Assembly: GCA_963751395.1 (NCBI GenBank)
Contig: CAVVUC010000001.1
Span: forward strand, 496,001 to 560,000
Direction of reading: 5' to 3'
Source of the DNA: CAVVUC01 sp963751395
GTDB taxonomy: Bacteria > Verrucomicrobiota > Verrucomicrobiia > Chthoniobacterales > Chthoniobacteraceae
DNA length: 64,000 nt
Both the position numbers and the translations under genes were made by a program. Shown here one piece after another: positions 49,160 through 58,461 of this stretch (positions within the stretch are counted from its first letter, which is position 1; the number at the start of each line of letters is the position of its first letter). Below the pieces are notes generated by a model. It saw only the letters and a list, made by a program, of their open reading frames with translations. It made no database searches and was not told where the DNA came from.

Positions 49160-52100
49160 CTATTTTTGGATGGTGTAGTCGGCGGAGGTGGCGATGAGGT
49201 GGATGAGCGAGCGGAGCCGGTCGCGCTTCTGCGTGTCGGTCGGCGCGGTGTTGCTGTAGGCGATGTTCGCGGTGTTGATGACGTGGGCCTTGATGCTCGC
49301 TTTCGCGGACGAGGAAAGCTGTCGCGGCGTGAGCAGCGTATCGAGCGCGTCGATCAGCGCGTCGATGTTCACGTCGTTCGTCCACGGCGCGGTGGTGCCG
49401 GGTCGCAGTTGCATCCAGGTTCCGAAGTCGAGCGTGACGTTGTTCGCGCCGCTCCGGAAGCTGCTGAGGCCGTTCGTGTTTCCCGATGGATTCGCGATGC
49501 CGTTGTAGAGGAAGTTCGCCTGGTTGATGACGTTCGTCTCGGTCGTGAGCTGGAACTCGGGCGTGACCAGTCCCGCCAGCGCGAGGATGCCGCCGAACTG
49601 GTAGTCGGGCTCGAAGAAGTTGAACACCGTCGGCGAGGCGAGCGGCGTTTGCTGGAGGTCGCCGTTCGTGCTGTTGAGCATCCAGTTCAACGCGCCCATC
49701 GTGAGATTGCCGCTGCGCGCCGAGGTGATCGCATGCGGCGCGACGGCGACGGTGCCGTCGCGCGAGGTGATGGTGTCGAGCGCGGTGACGGTGAAGTGCG
49801 TATCATCGACCACATTGATGTTGAAGTTGCCGCTCGGCGTCACGTTCGTGCCGGAGAGGGCGAAGAATCGGATATAGACATTGCTGCCGTTGGCGAGGCC
49901 GTGGGTCGTGGTCGTGGTCACGGTAATGGCGCTGCCGCTTTGGTGATAGCCGCCGCGATAAACGACTTCGTACGCCGTGCCCGTGGTCGTGCCACTCACC
50001 GCCGTCGCGGTTTCGACGGTGAATTTATACGGATCGACATACGTGGCGATCGGGTAAAAGCCTTCCGTCAACGTCGTGGTGCCCGTGAATTTCTTCAGGT
50101 AAATCGCGACGCTGTTTGAAACGTAGCCAGTGCGGTCGGCGAGATAATGCGGAGAACCGTTCGACTGCCAGAGCGTCACGGTCGTGCCGGTCTGCGAGTA
50201 CTTCATCAGCGTAAAATCCGGAGCCGGCATCGTGAAGCTCGTCGAGCCGGTGGTGGTCACGACGTAGTTGCCATCGGTGCCCGGAGACGATGCGCCGTCG
50301 AGGATGTCGATCGCGGCGGTGTTTCCGGTCGAGAGCCGGTGCGGCGCGGTCGTGTTCACCGTGATGAGGTTATCGACCTGGCTGTAAGTGCCGTTCACCG
50401 CGGGTGGCGCGGGGAAGGCGCGCGCGAGGCCGGTGATGCGCAGGACGGGCTCGCGTTGTTTTCCGAAACCCTGCTGCGAAGCCGTCGCGGTCGAGCGCGC
50501 CTCGTAGTCGAGCAGGATCGCCTTGATCACCGCCTGCATGTTGCCGCGAACGTGCTGCGCGCTGCCGTCGTCGTTGAACGCCTGCACGACCCGGTAGATG
50601 TAGCCCCGGCTCGGCGTGCTGGTCACGAGCCGCTGGATCAACTGCCGGCAAATGAACGGCCCCGTGTTCGGGTGATTGAACAGCGCGTCGTGCGTGGCGT
50701 CGAGTTCCTGCGACGGCAGCGCCTGATACGCCGCGTTCTGGATTTGCGCGGTCGTGTGCGTCGCGTAAGGATCGAGCGCGACGCCGCCGATCGACGGCAG
50801 TCCCGGCAGCACGACGTTGTTCAGGATTCGCTTTTGTCCGGTGAAATGACGCGACGGCACTTCTTTCATCGGGTTCGTGTAGTCGCGCGCCGGTCCGAAG
50901 TTGGTCGGCAGATAAACGCCCGAGTTCGCCTGATTGTAAGTCCAGCCGGTGAACGCGTGCGCAAACCCGACGATCGTGTCCTGGTCGTAGGTCGCGATTG
51001 GCAGCCCCTTCGAGTTCAGCATGAGCGAGCCGTCGGGGAACAGGCGGTTCAGGCCGATGCTGAACAACTGCAGGATTTCGCGCGCGTAGTTTTCGTTCGG
51101 ATGCGTGCCGAGCGAGAGGTTTGGTTTGTCGTTCGCGCGCATGTCGAGGTAGTCGCCCATCGACGGATGCAGCGTGACCGCTTTCAAGATGTCGCGGAAA
51201 TTCCCGAAGGCGTTTCGCAGCAGCGTGTCGTAGTAATCCGAAACGGCGGTGCCGTAGTTCGCGAGTTCGCCGGACGCCGATACCACGAGGATTTCGCTCA
51301 GCGCAAACGCGACGCGCTGGCGGAGTTGATCGGGCGCGGTGATCGAGTTTTTCCACCACGCGTTGAACGTCGCGGTCGTCGGGTAGGTCGCGTTCGCGGC
51401 GTTGGTGAAATTGCCGTTCGCATAGACGTAGGGCAGATGCAGCGTCGGCCCGAGCGTGAACTGGTTGTCGATCCATGCCGGGTATCCGAGCGACTGCACG
51501 GCGGCAATGTCGGTGGCCGACGCGCCGAAGGTTGATTGCAGCAAAAAGCGCGACGCCGCTTTTGCATCGCTGTGATCGTCTGTCCATGCGGGCGGCGCGG
51601 CGGGTGCCGTGAAATTCTGCGCGCCGTCCTGTAGCCAGAAGAAGCCTTTGATTTCGCCCGACGGATACGCCGCCGTGTGGATGTTGAAATAGGTCGTGCC
51701 GTTTTTTATGCCCTGCACGATCTGCGCGGCGCTCAAGCCGGCGACGGAAGCGATCGGCCAGACGTAACTGCCGTCTTCGAGGATCGTCACGCCCGGCTCG
51801 TCAAGGTCGAACACGATGTTCGACGTCGTCGGCAACATGCCCGAGCCGTCGTGGACGTGCGCCTCCGTCATCGGCCCTGTGAGGTTCGCGTAGTTGAACG
51901 AGAGAATCGCCGTCGTCTCATCGGCGCTCAATCGCAGCGCCGCGCTGCCGTAGCCGCTCGAGAGCGAGGCGCCCTGCGGCGTGAGGTTCGTGGTGAAAAG
52001 CGTGCGTTGGGGCGTGACGCCTTTCTGCGCGGCCCACGGCGAGAGCGCGTAGCCCGGCACGACTTCGGTCGGCGTGATGCCCGTGCCCGCGTCGCCCGGT

Positions 52101-54196
52101 TTGAACCAGCCCACGGAGACGTTGTTCGAGCCGGTTGTTTGCAGGTGGCGAACTTCGACGTAGTAACGCTGCCCCGCTTTCAACCAGAGCAGAGGCGACT
52201 TGCCCGCGTTCGCATTCGTCCAGTCGCGGTAGCCGGTCGGGCCGGTTGTCGCGGCGCGCTGGAAAAGATTCATCGGTTCTTCGTCGTTGGAAATCCACAG
52301 TTCCGCCGCGTCGTCGCCCGAGATCCAGAATTGATACGCCCCGGTCTTTGGCGCGAAAAGATAACCGCGCATCCGCGAAGCGTAATTGTCGCCGGCGTCT
52401 TGCGGGCCTTCGAGCGAGGGACGCAGATCGGTAGAAGCCGGTGTCGTGTTGAACGGTGCCGTCGCGATCGAAGTGAACGCGCCGTTCCAGACTTCGCGCG
52501 TGATCGCGCCGGCGGTGTCCACGATGGTCAGCGTGAGAATGGCCGAGCCGGAGCCATTGGCGTTCGTCGCCGTCAACGGCACCTGCCACACGCCGGCTTG
52601 CGTCGGCGAGCCCGTGACCAAACCAGCCGCAGTGCCCGTCGCAACGATGCTCCAGCCGGGCGGAAGATTCGCGGCGGAGAAGTTCGTCGGATTTCCGCTT
52701 GCGACGACTTGGAAAGAAACCGGACCCGAGTTTTTCAAGTACGTCAGCTCCGTCGGGCTGATGATCTGAGGCGGCGAATTCGGAAAAAGTCGCGCGGTCG
52801 GGATGACCTGCTTCGGCTGGTTCGCGCTCTGCCACGACAACACCGCCGTGCCGGTGGTCGTCGCATATTGCTGCACGATGATCGGGTAACGCTGGTCGGC
52901 ATTGAGCGCGATCGTCCCGCTGAATTCGCCGTTCGCCACGGCGTTCGGCGGCCAGTTGTTGACGAGGAGTTGTCCGTTGACCCAGACGCGCCCAGCGAGA
53001 GCGCTCTTAAAAAAGAACGTGTAAACCTGCGAATACTGCGGCAGCACTTCGCCGGTCCACTGCGACGAATAGTAACTCGTGTTCACGCCGACAGCGGGCG
53101 AGTTCGTTCCCTGAATCGTGCCGGTCGTCCACGCGAAGTTGACCGCCGGATCGACGCGAGTGACAACGGGATTCCCGCTGAACTTCGCCGCGACCGTCGT
53201 CGAAAGTTTGTTCGTGCCTGAACTCGCTTCGTTCCAATAACGCCCGAGCAAACCGGTGCCGTTGGCAAGCGCCTCATCGCTGATCACCACTGGGCCGACC
53301 GCCGGAGTCCCAAGCGAGTAAGCGGTGGATGCGACGAGCGTGACGATCACCGAGAGCGGCGAATGAAGCTGCGAGCCGGGGAGGGGAGTCACGTCGATCG
53401 TGGCCGAGTTCACGCCGAGCGGCAGCGTGACCGAACCGGGAAGCGCGGCGTAATCCACACCGGGAACCGCCGTTCCGCCGACCGTGTAGTTCACCGTGAG
53501 CGGCCCGAGATTTCCGGCGCGCGTCACGACGAGCGTGCCCGGTTTCAAACCGGCCTTCGATGCATTCGGGTTCGACGCCGCGATCGTCACCACGTTCGTC
53601 GATTGCAGCGCCGATTTTACCCACGTCATGTCGTCCGTCGCAGTCAGTCCGTGATTGTGCGAACTCTTGGGGTTCAGTCCGAGTTGGAGCCTTTCCCAAT
53701 CGCTCAAGTCATCGCCCGCCGAATAGACATCCTGAACAACGACGCGATAGAACTTTCCCTGGCTGCTCGCCGTGCTGAAAAGCTGGCTGGCGTCCGCATC
53801 CGTGCCATCCACGGGGCTGCCTTCATTCTGCCAGTCCAGAGTCGCCAGGCTCGTGGTGCCCTGCACCTGGTAGCGCTTTCCGAGCACCGTGTTCCAGGCG
53901 ACATGAACTCCTGCGGCATCGAGATGAATCGAAGAGATGCGGATCGTCGAATTCGCCTTGAAAGGATCGGTGCCCGCGATGGCTTCCTGCGCATTCGCCA
54001 AGCCGTCGCCGTCTGCATCGCCATTCTGCTCCAGCCCCGCCGCGCCGTATTTCAACTGCCAGATGTCACCGAGACCATCCTGCGGGCTGACATCCACCGC
54101 GCCCCTGGCGGTCCCTCCGGCCAGCAGCATCCAACAACAAACAAGTCCGCCTGCGAGGCGAACCGATGGAAATAATGAGGGTACGTTCATGTTCAA
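49160..54196 (-). CDS. Very large DUF1800 protein with Calx-beta, PA14, Ig-like and CHRD domains
   Basis: A 1678-residue exported protein with an N-terminal hydrophobic signal (LAGGLVCCWMLLAGGTARGA). In order: Calx-beta-like repeat (GTLVVTRAGNLGPLTVNYTV, about 210-310), PA14 domain (GLLGRYWNEAS, about 315-470), Ig-like region, a second PA14 (YLFAPKTGAYQFWISGDDAA), a CHRD-like domain (ALRLSADETTAILSFNYANL) and a DUF1800 C-terminal half (about 890-1670, FLLQSTFGASATDIAAVQSL). DUF1800/DUF1501 pairs are exported by the Tat or Sec path. Several beta domains suggest a surface or matrix role; the activity is not known. Confidence 0.9.
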   Translation of the reverse strand: MNMNVPSLFPSVRLAGGLVCCWMLLAGGTARGAVDVSPQDGLGDIWQLKYGAAGLEQNGDADGDGLANAQEAIAGTDPFKANSTIRISSIHLDAAGVHVAWNTVLGKRYQVQGTTSLATLDWQNEGSPVDGTDADASQLFSTASSQGKFYRVVVQDVYSAGDDLSDWERLQLGLNPKSSHNHGLTATDDMTWVKSALQSTNVVTIAASNPNASKAGLKPGTLVVTRAGNLGPLTVNYTVGGTAVPGVDYAALPGSVTLPLGVNSATIDVTPLPGSQLHSPLSVIVTLVASTAYSLGTPAVGPVVISDEALANGTGLLGRYWNEASSGTNKLSTTVAAKFSGNPVVTRVDPAVNFAWTTGTIQGTNSPAVGVNTSYYSSQWTGEVLPQYSQVYTFFFKSALAGRVWVNGQLLVNNWPPNAVANGEFSGTIALNADQRYPIIVQQYATTTGTAVLSWQSANQPKQVIPTARLFPNSPPQIISPTELTYLKNSGPVSFQVVASGNPTNFSAANLPPGWSIVATGTAAGLVTGSPTQAGVWQVPLTATNANGSGSAILTLTIVDTAGAITREVWNGAFTSIATAPFNTTPASTDLRPSLEGPQDAGDNYASRMRGYLFAPKTGAYQFWISGDDAAELWISNDEEPMNLFQRAATTGPTGYRDWTNANAGKSPLLWLKAGQRYYVEVRHLQTTGSNNVSVGWFKPGDAGTGITPTEVVPGYALSPWAAQKGVTPQRTLFTTNLTPQGASLSSGYGSAALRLSADETTAILSFNYANLTGPMTEAHVHDGSGMLPTTSNIVFDLDEPGVTILEDGSYVWPIASVAGLSAAQIVQGIKNGTTYFNIHTAAYPSGEIKGFFWLQDGAQNFTAPAAPPAWTDDHSDAKAASRFLLQSTFGASATDIAAVQSLGYPAWIDNQFTLGPTLHLPYVYANGNFTNAANATYPTTATFNAWWKNSITAPDQLRQRVAFALSEILVVSASGELANYGTAVSDYYDTLLRNAFGNFRDILKAVTLHPSMGDYLDMRANDKPNLSLGTHPNENYAREILQLFSIGLNRLFPDGSLMLNSKGLPIATYDQDTIVGFAHAFTGWTYNQANSGVYLPTNFGPARDYTNPMKEVPSRHFTGQKRILNNVVLPGLPSIGGVALDPYATHTTAQIQNAAYQALPSQELDATHDALFNHPNTGPFICRQLIQRLVTSTPSRGYIYRVVQAFNDDGSAQHVRGNMQAVIKAILLDYEARSTATASQQGFGKQREPVLRITGLARAFPAPPAVNGTYSQVDNLITVNTTAPHRLSTGNTAAIDILDGASSPGTDGNYVVTTTGSTSFTMPAPDFTLMKYSQTGTTVTLWQSNGSPHYLADRTGYVSNSVAIYLKKFTGTTTLTEGFYPIATYVDPYKFTVETATAVSGTTTGTAYEVVYRGGYHQSGSAITVTTTTTHGLANGSNVYIRFFALSGTNVTPSGNFNINVVDDTHFTVTALDTITSRDGTVAVAPHAITSARSGNLTMGALNWMLNSTNGDLQQTPLASPTVFNFFEPDYQFGGILALAGLVTPEFQLTTETNVINQANFLYNGIANPSGNTNGLSSFRSGANNVTLDFGTWMQLRPGTTAPWTNDVNIDALIDALDTLLTPRQLSSSAKASIKAHVINTANIAYSNTAPTDTQKRDRLRSLIHLIATSADYTIQK

Positions 54197-54447
54197 GGGG
54201 AGAGCTCACCGTGTTGACGGCAGACACAGATCTGAAAGCGCAAGCGGTATAAGCCGCGGGTGCTGCCGGAGACGGGAGCAATTAGCAGTAAGAATTTCCC
54301 CGTGTCAAACCGAAAGCCGGGCCAATTCCGAATTTTGAACCGACTGTGTTCGCGCGCCGCCGATTTTTTCTTCCGGAAGCTTGACGGATTCGCCGCCATC
54401 AACTACCCATGCACTCCCGTCCTAAAGCGGTTCCTTCTCAATTTCAT

Positions 54448-54520
54448 GGCTGGGTAGCTCAGTTGGCAGAGCAGAGGACTGAAAATCCTCGTGTCGCCGG
54501 TTCGATTCCGGCCCCAGCCA
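54448..54520 (+). tRNA. tRNA-Phe (anticodon GAA)
   Basis: A 73-nt cloverleaf. The acceptor GGCTGGG pairs with CCCAGCC, the D arm is GCTC...GAGC, the anticodon stem GAGGA/TCCTC encloses CTGAAAA with GAA, and the T arm GCCGG/CCGGC encloses TTCGATT. The terminal CCA is not encoded. The 3' 44 nt form the left attachment site of the integrative element, whose second copy is at 63372-63417. Confidence 0.96.
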
Positions 54521-54522
54521 CT
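54477..54522 (+). repeat. attL, 46-bp direct repeat within tRNA-Phe
   Basis: Begins GACTGAAAATCC and ends CCAGCCACT. It is identical to 63372-63417, the other end of the element, and covers the 3' part of tRNA-Phe, so the tRNA stays intact at this side. Confidence 0.92.
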
Positions 54523-54583
54523 CCTACAACGACAGGGACTTACGAAGAAACAGCGGGTCCGGTTTCAGTCCCAAAAAATGGTC

Positions 54584-54617
54584 AAGTTGCAATAAGGTTG
54601 CAATCTTCGGGGTTCCG
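54584..54617 (-). pseudogene. Remnant matching the 5' end of the integrase gene
   Basis: A 34-bp stretch (AAGTTGCAATAA... GGGGTTCCG) that matches 63211-63244, the integrase N-terminus, with two mismatches. On the minus strand it encodes RNPEDCNLIAT followed by a stop, against RNPENCNFIATS in the intact gene. It probably marks the start of an older integrase copy or a former element end. It also contains a doubled TTGCAAT motif that could be an integrase arm site. Confidence 0.6.
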
Positions 54618-54663
54618 ATCCTTGCCGCCCGTGGCGTTACCGTGACGGTCCAAAAAACACATC

Positions 54664-54853
54664 GTCACGCTGGAACCCGCTTAGATGCTTGATTTGTGAC
54701 GATGTGGCGTTGTGATCAGGTTTCCCGCACAGCCTTACGATTCTTTTCCTGCCAGCCTACGCTCTTCACTTTCTGTTTTATTCCTATGCTTGAATCTTAA
54801 AAGAGATCATCACAACGTCACAAATCAAGCATCTAAGCGGGTTCCAGCGTGAC
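54664..54853. repeat. Large inverted repeat, 37-bp perfect arms
   Basis: Arms at 54664-54700 and 54817-54853 are perfect reverse complements (left arm begins GTCACGCTGGAACCCGC). They enclose 116 bp. Nearby GTGACG-N-TTGTGG-like motifs recur at the inner and outer edges (about 54696, 54811 and 54850-54874). The repeat sits near the left end of the element, 320 bp beyond the last replication gene. A replication origin, a centromere-like site or a MITE are all possible. Confidence 0.7.
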
Positions 54854-55176
54854 GTTTTGCGTGACGTTGTGGCGTTTGAATCCATTCTGACAACTTTTCC
54901 GGCCCTGTTCGGAGACATGATCCAGCGGCAAACCAAGGGCGAGTGCAGGAATGGTTCCAAAGTGACAGAAAAGATGTCAGAAAAAAACCAGGCGGCGGTC
55001 GTGAAAACGAGCGTAGAGACTCACCAACCGACTCCGAGGGGGGCGTGCGGAAAAGATTCCTTACCACCCCCCGGGGCAGGCATACCTCCCCCCGCGCGCC
55101 GAGAGCCGCTTCGCGTTGTGTTCTGTAGCAATCGCTTTTCCCAACAGGGGGCACGGGGAGAGCCACCCAAGCCGCG

Positions 55177-56841
55177 CTATTTGGGGTCAATGAAGCGAAG
55201 CGGGTAGATCGCACCGAGTCTTCCGTGTCGTTGGCCAAACTCAAAAAGCCGCCCGTTTGAATCGCGGAACTGCCGCCCCTTGTAAAGCCGGAGCTTTTGG
55301 CCAAGAGATTTGGCGGGTTGCTTTGCGTATCCAACGATCGCATCAGCCAGGCCAAGCTCTTCCGCCTTTTCGAGCAACTCAGCCGGGCGATATTCGGGCG
55401 GGCTGTCTTTGTCCGCGCCGCTGGCCACGGTCACGAGCAAGAGCCGCAAGGCCGCGCCTTCTTCATCGCCGCCCAGGTTGTCGTCCCGCTTGCCAAACGG
55501 ATTGGCAAATCCCGCGCCTAAAACGACACTGCCAATGATCGCAGCGAAATCTTCAAAGCTTGGCCGTTGCGCCTCTGCAAACCGCTTGAGCTTGTGCGAG
55601 TCGCGCCAGTGGCGCACGAATGCCCAGAGCACCGCGAGGAAGCGGGCGCGTGTTTCGAGCCGGTAGAGCCATTCCTCGGTAATCACGTTTTCAAACGTCC
55701 GCTCAAGAGCTTCGCCGGGATAGCGCAGATCGGCAATCACGGCGCGCCGGGCAAGCTCGCTGCCGATGTCAATGCCGTTGCCCGTGACGTAAATTTGCAT
55801 CCGGTTCGGGAGATCGGGCATTTCGCTTTTCCCAAGTATCCGGGTAGAGATTCGCCCGCTGGTAAGGAGCATGTTCAACACGCGGCTTTTGAACGAGCCG
55901 CAATCGTCCAGGAAAAGGTAGGGGCGTTGCTCAAGCATGACCGAGCAAATCACCTTGGTCAGCTCTTCGGGGCTTTGGTCCGCATTGATCGCGATAGGCT
56001 CGCCATGCACGGGCGCGAGGTCCATTTTCGCCAGCAAACTCTTGCCGCTGCCGGATTGGTTCGCGAGATAGGGAAACATCGGGCGTCGGGCATGTTCGCC
56101 AAGGAGCAGGGTGCAAAACGGCGCGAGCATCCCGGCAACATGCACCGCGAGACTTCGGGAGTTTGTCACGCATCCGCTTTCTTGAGCTTCCGCCCAGGCG
56201 AAATCCTTGAGCGTATCCAATAGCCAGCCTTGCGCCTCACCGGGATCCAGATCCGGATCAAATGGCAGGGTGCCGAGCGTGAAAACCTTTGTGTCCTTGT
56301 CATAGCCTTTCGGAAGCAATTCAATCGTCCGGGCCGCGCCCTCGCCACGCCACACGGGAAGCGTCATCTCATAGACTGCCGCCAGCTCGCGCACGTTCTC
56401 ACGAAAATCATCCGTCGCGAGTATTTGGCCGGCCAGGGCGGGACCGAGCCGCGAAAAGCGATTCTCGTATTCCCCGGTGCGCTTGTTTTCGACTACTTTG
56501 AACGTCCATGCCAGCGTTTCCACGTAGCTGCAAAGCCGGTCTGCCATCATGGGCCGCACGTCGCCGTTGCGCGCATCGATCGTCACGAATTGCTCGCCAC
56601 GACGGAAGAGATTCGAGCCGCGCGAGAGCATCCCCAGTTCGCGGCCCAGGGCGCGCAAGGGCAAGGCGAGTTTAAGAGGAGGCAGCCTGCCTTCCTCGGC
56701 AACCACGTCGATGCCTTTGGCGAACGGCAAGACATTGCTCTTGATCGTCTCCGGGGTGCCGGCGGATGTCTCCGGGGCCGGTTCCTTGCGTTTCCGGGGC
56801 TTCTTTGCTCCATCCTTGGCCGGTTGCGTTTTGTCTTCCAT
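55177..56841 (-). CDS. AAA+ replicative helicase-like protein of the element
   Basis: A 554-residue protein. After a basic, Ala/Lys-rich N-terminus of about 55 residues comes a domain with FPYLANQSGSGKSLLAKMDL (Walker A GSGKS) and RPYLFLDDCGSFKSRVLNML (Walker B), followed by an arginine-rich region (LARRAVIADLRYPGE) and a C-terminal winged-helix-like segment. The order fits primase-linked SF3/D5-type or DUF927-like helicases of integrative elements. It is the last gene of the four-gene replication operon, 9 bp after the primase stop. Confidence 0.8.
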   Translation of the reverse strand: MEDKTQPAKDGAKKPRKRKEPAPETSAGTPETIKSNVLPFAKGIDVVAEEGRLPPLKLALPLRALGRELGMLSRGSNLFRRGEQFVTIDARNGDVRPMMADRLCSYVETLAWTFKVVENKRTGEYENRFSRLGPALAGQILATDDFRENVRELAAVYEMTLPVWRGEGAARTIELLPKGYDKDTKVFTLGTLPFDPDLDPGEAQGWLLDTLKDFAWAEAQESGCVTNSRSLAVHVAGMLAPFCTLLLGEHARRPMFPYLANQSGSGKSLLAKMDLAPVHGEPIAINADQSPEELTKVICSVMLEQRPYLFLDDCGSFKSRVLNMLLTSGRISTRILGKSEMPDLPNRMQIYVTGNGIDIGSELARRAVIADLRYPGEALERTFENVITEEWLYRLETRARFLAVLWAFVRHWRDSHKLKRFAEAQRPSFEDFAAIIGSVVLGAGFANPFGKRDDNLGGDEEGAALRLLLVTVASGADKDSPPEYRPAELLEKAEELGLADAIVGYAKQPAKSLGQKLRLYKGRQFRDSNGRLFEFGQRHGRLGAIYPLRFIDPK

Positions 56842-56850
56842 AAAAAGGTG

Positions 56851-57957
56851 TCAGGGTCGCGAAATTTCGAGGATCGGGCGGGCCGGGGGTGTTGGGTTCA
56901 ACCAGGCGAGTTCCTGCAAGCGGGGGGCCGCGTAGGGCTGGTACGCGCCTTCCTTGTTGCTCGTGCCATGACGCAGACAGCCGGGAAGCCGCGAGAGCCG
57001 CACGGCGGACAAAGCCGCGCCATCCGCGCCCAGCGGACAGAGCACCGGCAAGAGCGCATCCCGCACGCCATCCCATTCCGCCTTTGCCCGCGCATCGAAC
57101 CGCAAGAGCGCGTGAACGCTTTTTCCGCCGCTCGTGTAGATCGCGGCCACCGGGAAGGGGATTTGCACCAGCACGCGCAGCCAGTCAGCCGCCGCCGCCG
57201 TGTCGCTTTCCAGCACCGCGTAACGCCAGCTCGTGACGCAGCCGCCGTGACGCCGGCCCAGCCGGGGCGGAGTCGTTCCGCCCGTGGTGTAAGGGTTCGG
57301 AGACCATTCGCCCGTGACGGGTTGCGCGAGAAACCAAACGCCTTCCCGACCGCCGATCGGGAGCGCGCTTGCCACGGCTCGAATGCCAGGGGCATTGCCG
57401 AGCCGGTAGGAGCCGCGCCCAGGCTCGAAAAGAAAATCGCCCTGACTTGTCTGCCGCGTGAAAATCAGAACGCGCTCGCCGGGCTGGTAGAGTGCCGCAA
57501 GAAACGCTTCCGCCGTTGCCCGGCCTTGCTCGCAAGGATCGGGCACGGGCAGCGGGGAGCGTTCGCGCAGCCAGGCCGTCGTGATCGGGTGCGGACAGCG
57601 CCCGGCGAAGTCCGCGAGCTTCTTGGGATCGAAGGGGGGGCGTTTCGGGAGCTTCACCGCTTCGGGCGCGTAGGCCACGCCAGGGCCGTAGATGGAAACC
57701 GGCGCCGGGCGGTTCGGATCGGATTCCGCGCGGGCTATCCGGCTTCTCAGCTCGTGATTGAACGCCGCCACTTCATCGGCGCACGAATCATGCACGCACT
57801 TGCCGGTTGGCACCTTGTCCAGCCACACCACGAAGTCACGAGCCCCGTCGCGCGTGGTATGCCGGGCGCGCCCGGGGCACGGCGCAAAGCCATCGGCGGA
57901 CATCGATGCCCCAAGGATTTCCTCCGCGATTCGCCGGCGCGAATGCTCTTCACTCAT
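56851..57957 (-). CDS. Primase-like protein (archaeo-eukaryotic primase type)
   Basis: A 368-residue protein. The N-terminus has a CHC2-like zinc arrangement (FAPCPGRARH, then KCVHDSCADEV). The C-terminal half has YAVLESD, AIYTSGGKSVHALLRFDA and VRLSRLPGCLRHG, motifs typical of AEP/RepB-type primases with a catalytic Asp-x-Asp-like strand and a nucleotide-binding His. It would prime replication of the excised element. Its start overlaps the 55-aa gene by 8 bp, so all four genes are translationally coupled. Confidence 0.78.
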   Translation of the reverse strand: MSEEHSRRRIAEEILGASMSADGFAPCPGRARHTTRDGARDFVVWLDKVPTGKCVHDSCADEVAAFNHELRSRIARAESDPNRPAPVSIYGPGVAYAPEAVKLPKRPPFDPKKLADFAGRCPHPITTAWLRERSPLPVPDPCEQGRATAEAFLAALYQPGERVLIFTRQTSQGDFLFEPGRGSYRLGNAPGIRAVASALPIGGREGVWFLAQPVTGEWSPNPYTTGGTTPPRLGRRHGGCVTSWRYAVLESDTAAAADWLRVLVQIPFPVAAIYTSGGKSVHALLRFDARAKAEWDGVRDALLPVLCPLGADGAALSAVRLSRLPGCLRHGTSNKEGAYQPYAAPRLQELAWLNPTPPARPILEISRP

Positions 57958-58117
57958 TTTCGCCCGTTTCCCAGTTGGCCCATTCCCGGTCGGCCCATTT
58001 CTCCGCGAACGCTTCGTGAAGCTGCCAGAGTTCCATTGATCCTACCGGATGGCCGCCTGTTTCGTGCTGGACGAATCGGGCGAATGCATCGTTATAGTCG
58101 CTCTCTTGTTCGGTCAT
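57950..58117 (-). CDS. 55-aa acidic protein of the replication operon
   Basis: Encoded from an ATG at 58117 that overlaps the HTH gene stop (ATGA) to a TGA inside the primase start region. It begins MTEQESDYNDAFARFVQHET and is rich in Trp and Glu in its second half (ELWQLHEAFAEKWADREW). No family recognised. Overlaps on both sides make it very likely to be a real gene, perhaps an accessory or regulatory subunit for the primase. Confidence 0.65.
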   Translation of the reverse strand: MTEQESDYNDAFARFVQHETGGHPVGSMELWQLHEAFAEKWADREWANWETGENE

Positions 58118-58323
58118 CGCCCGACATGCAGTTGAGCCTCGATGCGCAGGATGTCGGAGAGGCGGTAGCGTTTCAGCCGCGCCCCTATTACCAGGTAAGG
58201 CAGTTGGCCCGCCAGTTCCCGGCGTTTGATTGTTTCCGTGCAGGTTCTCCAGCGGGCCGCGAGGTCCTTGCGGGAAAGCATCGCGTCCGCTGCCGCTTGT
58301 TGTGTAACAATGATTTCATTCAT
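58114..58323 (-). CDS. Small helix-turn-helix (excisionase-like) protein
   Basis: A 69-residue protein. DAMLSRKDLAARWRTCTETI followed by KRRELAGQLPYLVIGARLKR is a MerR/excisionase-type HTH_17 fold (LSRKDLAARW, then VIGARLKRYRLSDI). Such proteins act as directionality factors or repressors. It is the first gene of the element's replication operon. Two long palindromes lie 92-164 bp upstream of its start. Confidence 0.8.
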   Translation of the reverse strand: MNEIIVTQQAAADAMLSRKDLAARWRTCTETIKRRELAGQLPYLVIGARLKRYRLSDILRIEAQLHVGR

Positions 58324-58414
58324 TGCTACCCGGCAGTGTCAAATTGCGCGCTTAAGTTCCGGCTTTTCCAAAGCCCCGTTACCGTGCGCGGCTTTCATGG
58401 GACGTGTGTTTCAA

Positions 58415-58438
58415 AAAGATAACGCCGGCGTTATCTTT
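58415..58438. promoter_or_regulatory. Palindrome Pa (24 bp) upstream of the HTH gene
   Basis: Core GATAACGCCGGCGTTATC, perfect two-fold symmetry over 24 bp. It shares its half-site with array palindromes at 60038 and 60521 but has a different 6-bp centre. It lies 92 bp before the HTH start codon, an operator-like place. Confidence 0.7.
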
Positions 58439-58461
58439 CTCCTTTCATGGAATGGGTGTTT

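Noticed and set aside
48374..53221. Long plus-strand frames (581, 462 and 514 codons) opposite the DUF1501/DUF1800 genes
   Set aside because: Arg/Val-rich antisense shadows of the minus-strand genes; no domain or start signal.
54857..55207. Plus-strand frame at the left end of the element
   Set aside because: It runs through the inverted-repeat edge and a Pro/Arg-rich low-complexity stretch opposite the helicase gene end; no supporting motif.
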